DNA of 64,000 nucleotides from CAYYFX01 sp046330135 (lineage in GTDB: Bacteria > ARS69), in the NCBI GenBank assembly GCA_046330135.1, contig JAXLTI010000005.1, positions 124,001 to 188,000 on the forward strand, read 5' to 3'. Both the position numbers and the translations under genes were made by a program. Below are positions 60,981 through 64,000 of this stretch, piece by piece. Within the stretch, counting starts at the first letter, position 1. Each line of letters opens with the position of its first letter. The notes under the pieces were generated by a model. The model saw nothing but the letters and a program-made list of their open reading frames with translations. It did no database searches and was not told the DNA's origin.

Positions 60981-62206
60981 CGCGTTCGATGTGCCGCGCG
61001 CTGTGGATCGCCTTCGCCGCGTCGCTCGCCGCCGGCGCCGCCCGCGCGGAGTCCGGCAAGGGCCTCGTGGGGGACTGGACGCTCGTGTGGCGCGCGGCCG
61101 AGGCGGACGAAGGCGTGAACGTCTTCCGCGAGACGCTCGGCAAGGGCGTCGCCTTCCCGTTCCGCGCGCGCGTCCTCGATCGAGTGGAAGGGATGCGGAT
61201 CGTCCTCTTCGACGCCGACGGCAAGGAGACGGGCGAGTTGCCGCTCGGGCCGCACGACCAGGCGCTCGTGGCGGACGACGGCAGCGCGCGCCTCGTGTGG
61301 AGCGCGGACTCCCTGCGCGGCCGGAACAGCGTCTATCGCTACTACCGCGCGGACAATCCCGAGCCCGAGTGGCAGGCGTCCGCGCCCGGTGAGCCGATGC
61401 TCCTGGCGCCCGACGGCTCGCTCTTCGTGCTCGCGGCCGCGGACACCACCAACGACCGCTTCAATCGGGTCGCGCTGGCCACCGGGGGACGCGTCCAGGT
61501 CGTCGACGCGAAGGGCACCGTGCGCGGCGAGATGCCCATCCTGCCCACGTACGCACGGCTCACCGGCGACCAGAAGCGGATCGCGCTGCTCCACGCGAAC
61601 GAGCTGGTCGTCCTGCGGCGGGACGGCGTGCTCGACTGGAGCGCGGAGCTGCCGATCGACGCGGTGGTCGCGCGCGAGGGCCATTCGCAGCTCGAGGCGC
61701 AGGGCGGGAAGATCGTCGTGACCGGCACGGGGCCGATTCCCCAGAAGGATTCCGGCGAGACCCGGCTGGGCTCGGATCGACGGGGCACGCTGCGGGCCTT
61801 CTCCGACGACGGCCGACCTCTCTGGAAGCTGGACCAGGACGACGCCGACCTCCTGTGGTTCCAGATCTCGCTCGCGCTCTCGCGCGACGGGCAGACCCTG
61901 GCGAGCTTCTTCTCGGACGCGCGCGACACGCGCGTGCGCCTCATCGACGCGGAGACCGGCAAGCAGGTGTGGGAGCGCACCACGTCGCGCCGCATGGGCA
62001 CCAGCTCTCTGTCGGTCTCGCCCGACGGCCAGCTCATCGTGCTCGCGTTCGGGGACCAGCGAACGTACGTCGTGGCGTGGGACCGCGAGGGCAGCGTGGT
62101 GTGGGAGGGAGAGATTCCGCTCCCCGGGCGCGTCGTCCGCATCGGTCCGCAGGGGCTCCTGGTGGCGCAGCGCTGGATCGTGCAGCTCACGCCGGGGCAG
62201 GGTTGA
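60977..62206 (+). CDS. Exported beta-propeller protein (WD40/PQQ-like repeats)
   Basis: The GTG overlaps the thiL stop. A signal peptide (ALWIAFAASLAAGAARA) precedes a 409-residue body of repeated strands typical of a propeller: FRARVLDRVEGMRIVLFDAD, LVVLRRDGVLDWSAELPID, LSVSPDGQLIVLAFGDQ and VVAWDREGSVVWEGE. No enzyme motif is visible. It may be a periplasmic binding scaffold. Its stop overlaps the permease gene start (TTGA), suggesting linkage to cell-wall recycling, which is inferred. Confidence 0.8.
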   Translation: MTRSMCRALWIAFAASLAAGAARAESGKGLVGDWTLVWRAAEADEGVNVFRETLGKGVAFPFRARVLDRVEGMRIVLFDADGKETGELPLGPHDQALVADDGSARLVWSADSLRGRNSVYRYYRADNPEPEWQASAPGEPMLLAPDGSLFVLAAADTTNDRFNRVALATGGRVQVVDAKGTVRGEMPILPTYARLTGDQKRIALLHANELVVLRRDGVLDWSAELPIDAVVAREGHSQLEAQGGKIVVTGTGPIPQKDSGETRLGSDRRGTLRAFSDDGRPLWKLDQDDADLLWFQISLALSRDGQTLASFFSDARDTRVRLIDAETGKQVWERTTSRRMGTSSLSVSPDGQLIVLAFGDQRTYVVAWDREGSVVWEGEIPLPGRVVRIGPQGLLVAQRWIVQLTPGQG

Positions 62207-63441
62207 GCCGGCTGCTGCAGGTCTATGCGCGCCGCAAGATGGCCGCGCTCGCCGGCATCGGGCTCGCCTCGGGTCTGCCCTACGTGCTCGCGAACGACAC
62301 GCTCACCGCGTGGCTCTCCAGCCTCCAGATCGACGTCAAGAAGATCGGGCTCTTCAGCCTCATCACGCTTCCGTACACGTTCAAGTTCCTCTGGGCGCCT
62401 TTGATGGATCGCTTCTCCGTCTTCGGCGGGCGGCTGGGGCGACGCCGGGGGTGGCTGGTTCTCGCTCAGGCGCTCCTCGCGGCCACGCTCTTCGGCATCG
62501 CCGCCTTCGGCCCGGTCTCGGCCGCGGATCATCTCCTCCCGCTCTCCATCCTCGGCACGGCGCTCGTCTTCCTCTCCGCGAGCCAGGACGTCGTGGCGGA
62601 CGCGTATCGCGCGGACGTCGTGGAACAGGAGGAGCTCGGCGCGGGCGCCGCGGTCTTCGTGAGCGGCTATCGCGTGGCCATGATTCTCGGCGGCGCGCTC
62701 TCGCTCGTGCTCGCCGGGCGCATCGGCTGGCGCGCGACCTACGCGCTCATGGCCGCGCTCATGGGCGCCACCACGATCGTGACGCTGCTCGCGCCCGAGC
62801 CCGCGCGCGCCGCCGTGGCGCCGCACTCGCTCGGCGAGGCGGTGGCGCGGCCGTTCCTCGAGTTCGCGAGGCGCCACGGGACGAAGGCGATCCTCGTGCT
62901 GGTGTTCGTCGTCGTCTTCAAGCTGCCGGATCTCCTCGCGAGTCGCATGACGATGCCGCTCCTGCTGCAGGACCTTCGCTTCTCGAAGGAGGAAGTGGGC
63001 GTCATCCGCCAGGCGCTCGGCTTCGGCATCACGATCGCCGGCGCGATCGTGGGCGGCGGGCTCGTGGCGCGAATCGGTCTCTTCCGCGGGCTCGTCGTCT
63101 TCGGAATCCTGCAGGCGGTCTCGAACGCGGGCTTCTGCGTGCTCGCCGTCTCCGCGAAATCCAAGCTCCTCATGGCCGCGGTCATCGCGGTCGAGAGCTT
63201 CTGCACGGGCCTCGTGGCGGCCGGCTTCGTGGCCTACCTCATGAGCCTCTGCGACCCCAAGCACTCCGCCACGCAGTACGCGCTCCTCGCGAGCCTCGTG
63301 GCCACCGCCGGCGCGCTCGGCGGCGCCGTGACGGGCTTCCTCGTCGCGAAGATGGGCTACGCGTCCTTCTTCGCCTGGAGCATCGCGTCGGGAATCCCGG
63401 GAATGGCGATGCTGCCCTGGGTCGTTCCGCGGAGGAGTTGA
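62203..63441 (+). CDS. ampG: AmpG-family muropeptide permease (MFS)
   Basis: A 412-residue major-facilitator protein with about 12 membrane segments. The N-terminal GIGLASGLPYVLANDTLTAW, the GLFSLITLPYTFKFLWAPLM loop, the following DR and the GRLGRRRGWLVL motif are those of AmpG, which imports anhydromuropeptides for cell-wall recycling. The TTG start at 62203 overlaps the propeller stop. A small hairpin (63450-63468) follows. Confidence 0.88.
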   Translation: MSRLLQVYARRKMAALAGIGLASGLPYVLANDTLTAWLSSLQIDVKKIGLFSLITLPYTFKFLWAPLMDRFSVFGGRLGRRRGWLVLAQALLAATLFGIAAFGPVSAADHLLPLSILGTALVFLSASQDVVADAYRADVVEQEELGAGAAVFVSGYRVAMILGGALSLVLAGRIGWRATYALMAALMGATTIVTLLAPEPARAAVAPHSLGEAVARPFLEFARRHGTKAILVLVFVVVFKLPDLLASRMTMPLLLQDLRFSKEEVGVIRQALGFGITIAGAIVGGGLVARIGLFRGLVVFGILQAVSNAGFCVLAVSAKSKLLMAAVIAVESFCTGLVAAGFVAYLMSLCDPKHSATQYALLASLVATAGALGGAVTGFLVAKMGYASFFAWSIASGIPGMAMLPWVVPRRS

Positions 63442-63449
63442 GAGGCGGG

Positions 63450-63468
63450 GCGTCGGCGAGCCCGACGC
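63450..63468 (+). terminator. Small hairpin after the permease gene
   Basis: GCGTCGG pairs with CCGACGC around a 5-base loop, followed by TTCGAG. A weak terminator candidate. Confidence 0.4.
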
Positions 63469-63585
63469 TTCGAGTCACCCGCACTTCGCCTCTCGATGAC
63501 TCGCGCGGCTCTCCCGTCGTCGCGCTCCGCAACGGGCAGCTCGACGCGGTCCGCAAAGCAGCCCCCGCGACATTCGCATCCCGCC

Positions 63586-63615
63586 CTAGATCATGATCAG
63601 GGACTCTTGATCTAG
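63586..63615. promoter_or_regulatory. Inverted repeat, possible operator
   Basis: CTAGATCA (63586-63593) and TGATCTAG (63608-63615) are perfect inverted repeats with a 14-base spacer. They lie 60-90 bases before the next start in an AT-richer patch than the surroundings. Confidence 0.4.
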
Positions 63616-63672
63616 GATCGCGTTGGTGCCATCCTGATCGGCGACCGGCACCGCGATAGGAGGAAGCACGAG

Positions 63673-64000
63673 ATGCGCGCGAGGCTCGTCGATGTCGTTA
63701 CCGTAGGCAGCGTCGTTCTGGCCGTCGCTTGCGCCGCGACCGCGGCCCCGGTCACGCTCTCGGGGACCGTGAGCTACGATGGGAGCTACGGAGCAGGGGA
63801 CTCGTTGTATGTGTCCGTCATCTACGTAACGAGCCACGTGCCCGTGGTGCTCGGCTACGTGGCCCTCCCGCGGCCCTCCCCCAGGCCGCACTTCAGTGTC
63901 CCGTTCACCGTCGGCTTCGACAACGCGACCGCCCCGGATTCGGTGGCTGTCCTGGCCATCCTCGACGAGGATCACTCGGGGTTCGATCCGGACTCATTGG
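63673..64000 (+). CDS. Secreted protein, N-terminal part (continues beyond window)
   Basis: ATG 63673 has AGGAGG nine bases upstream and a signal peptide (VVTVGSVVLAVACAATAAPV). The mature part begins VTLSGTVSYDGSYGAG and has beta-strand character (SLYVSVIYVTSHVPVV), like a carboxypeptidase-regulatory or Ig-like domain. 109 residues are in the window and no stop is reached. Family unknown. Confidence 0.7.
   Translation, partial: MRARLVDVVTVGSVVLAVACAATAAPVTLSGTVSYDGSYGAGDSLYVSVIYVTSHVPVVLGYVALPRPSPRPHFSVPFTVGFDNATAPDSVAVLAILDEDHSGFDPDSL

Overview
This is a gene-dense, very GC-rich bacterial chromosome segment. Nearly every gene lies on the + strand; only a response regulator/kinase pair at the left edge and an exonuclease III gene are on the - strand. 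Gene content points to a Gram-negative (diderm) bacterium: SurA-like and lipoprotein parvulins, beta-barrel proteins, lipoproteins, AmpG and SecDF. Several families are typical of the FCB superphylum and its candidate relatives: SDR-type threonine dehydrogenase, DUF4159, DUF4175, a DUF2723 O-mannosyltransferase-like protein, and a protein often mislabelled 'asparagine synthetase B'. An Eisenbacteria-like lineage is my best guess, but this is inference. No phage, IS element, CRISPR array, tRNA or rRNA is visible.

Layout. 0-2 kb: NtrX/NtrY-type two-component pair (-). 2-4.3 kb: threonine-dehydrogenase-like SDR, ArsR regulator, methyltransferase. 4.4-5.8 kb: two tandem secreted paralogs ending in the same WGxxKSLYR tail. 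6-8.8 kb: sigma-54 activator and aminotransferase. 9-20.7 kb: MoxR ATPase, DUF58, BatA-like protein, Mfd, two periplasmic peptidyl-prolyl isomerases and PdxA. 20.7-21.4 kb: a repeat- and palindrome-rich convergent intergenic region. 21.4-22.3 kb: exonuclease III (-). 22.5-25.3 kb: FtsE, FtsX and an EnvC-like degenerate LytM protein. 25.4-32.8 kb: MetG, TatD, RsmA, a large outer-membrane barrel and two NTF2-like lipoproteins. 33-38 kb: polysaccharide-deacetylase-like protein, PdxJ, SecD, SecF. 38-53.7 kb: a small NTF2-like exported protein, a 1576-residue histidine kinase, DUF4159, DUF4175, DUF2723-TPR, a TPR protein and the pseudo-AsnB protein. 53.9-57.5 kb: cupredoxin, histidine kinase, porin-like barrel. 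57.9-63.4 kb: zinc-ribbon protein, NAD(P)HX repair enzyme, ThiL, beta-propeller protein, AmpG permease. 63.7 kb to the end: start of another secreted protein.

How it works together. Sixteen junctions have the stop codon overlapping the next start (mostly GTGA, also ATGA and TTGA), so the genes form long translationally coupled operons. Major themes are envelope biogenesis (SecDF, parvulins, FtsEX-EnvC-like, AmpG, barrels, lipoproteins), regulation by NtrY/NtrX-like kinases and activators, and cofactor metabolism (PdxA and PdxJ for pyridoxal phosphate, ThiL for thiamine, Nnr for NAD(P)H repair). The places most likely to hold something undescribed are the 38-53.7 kb envelope operon, the cupredoxin-kinase-porin operon, the tandem secreted paralogs, and the repeat region.
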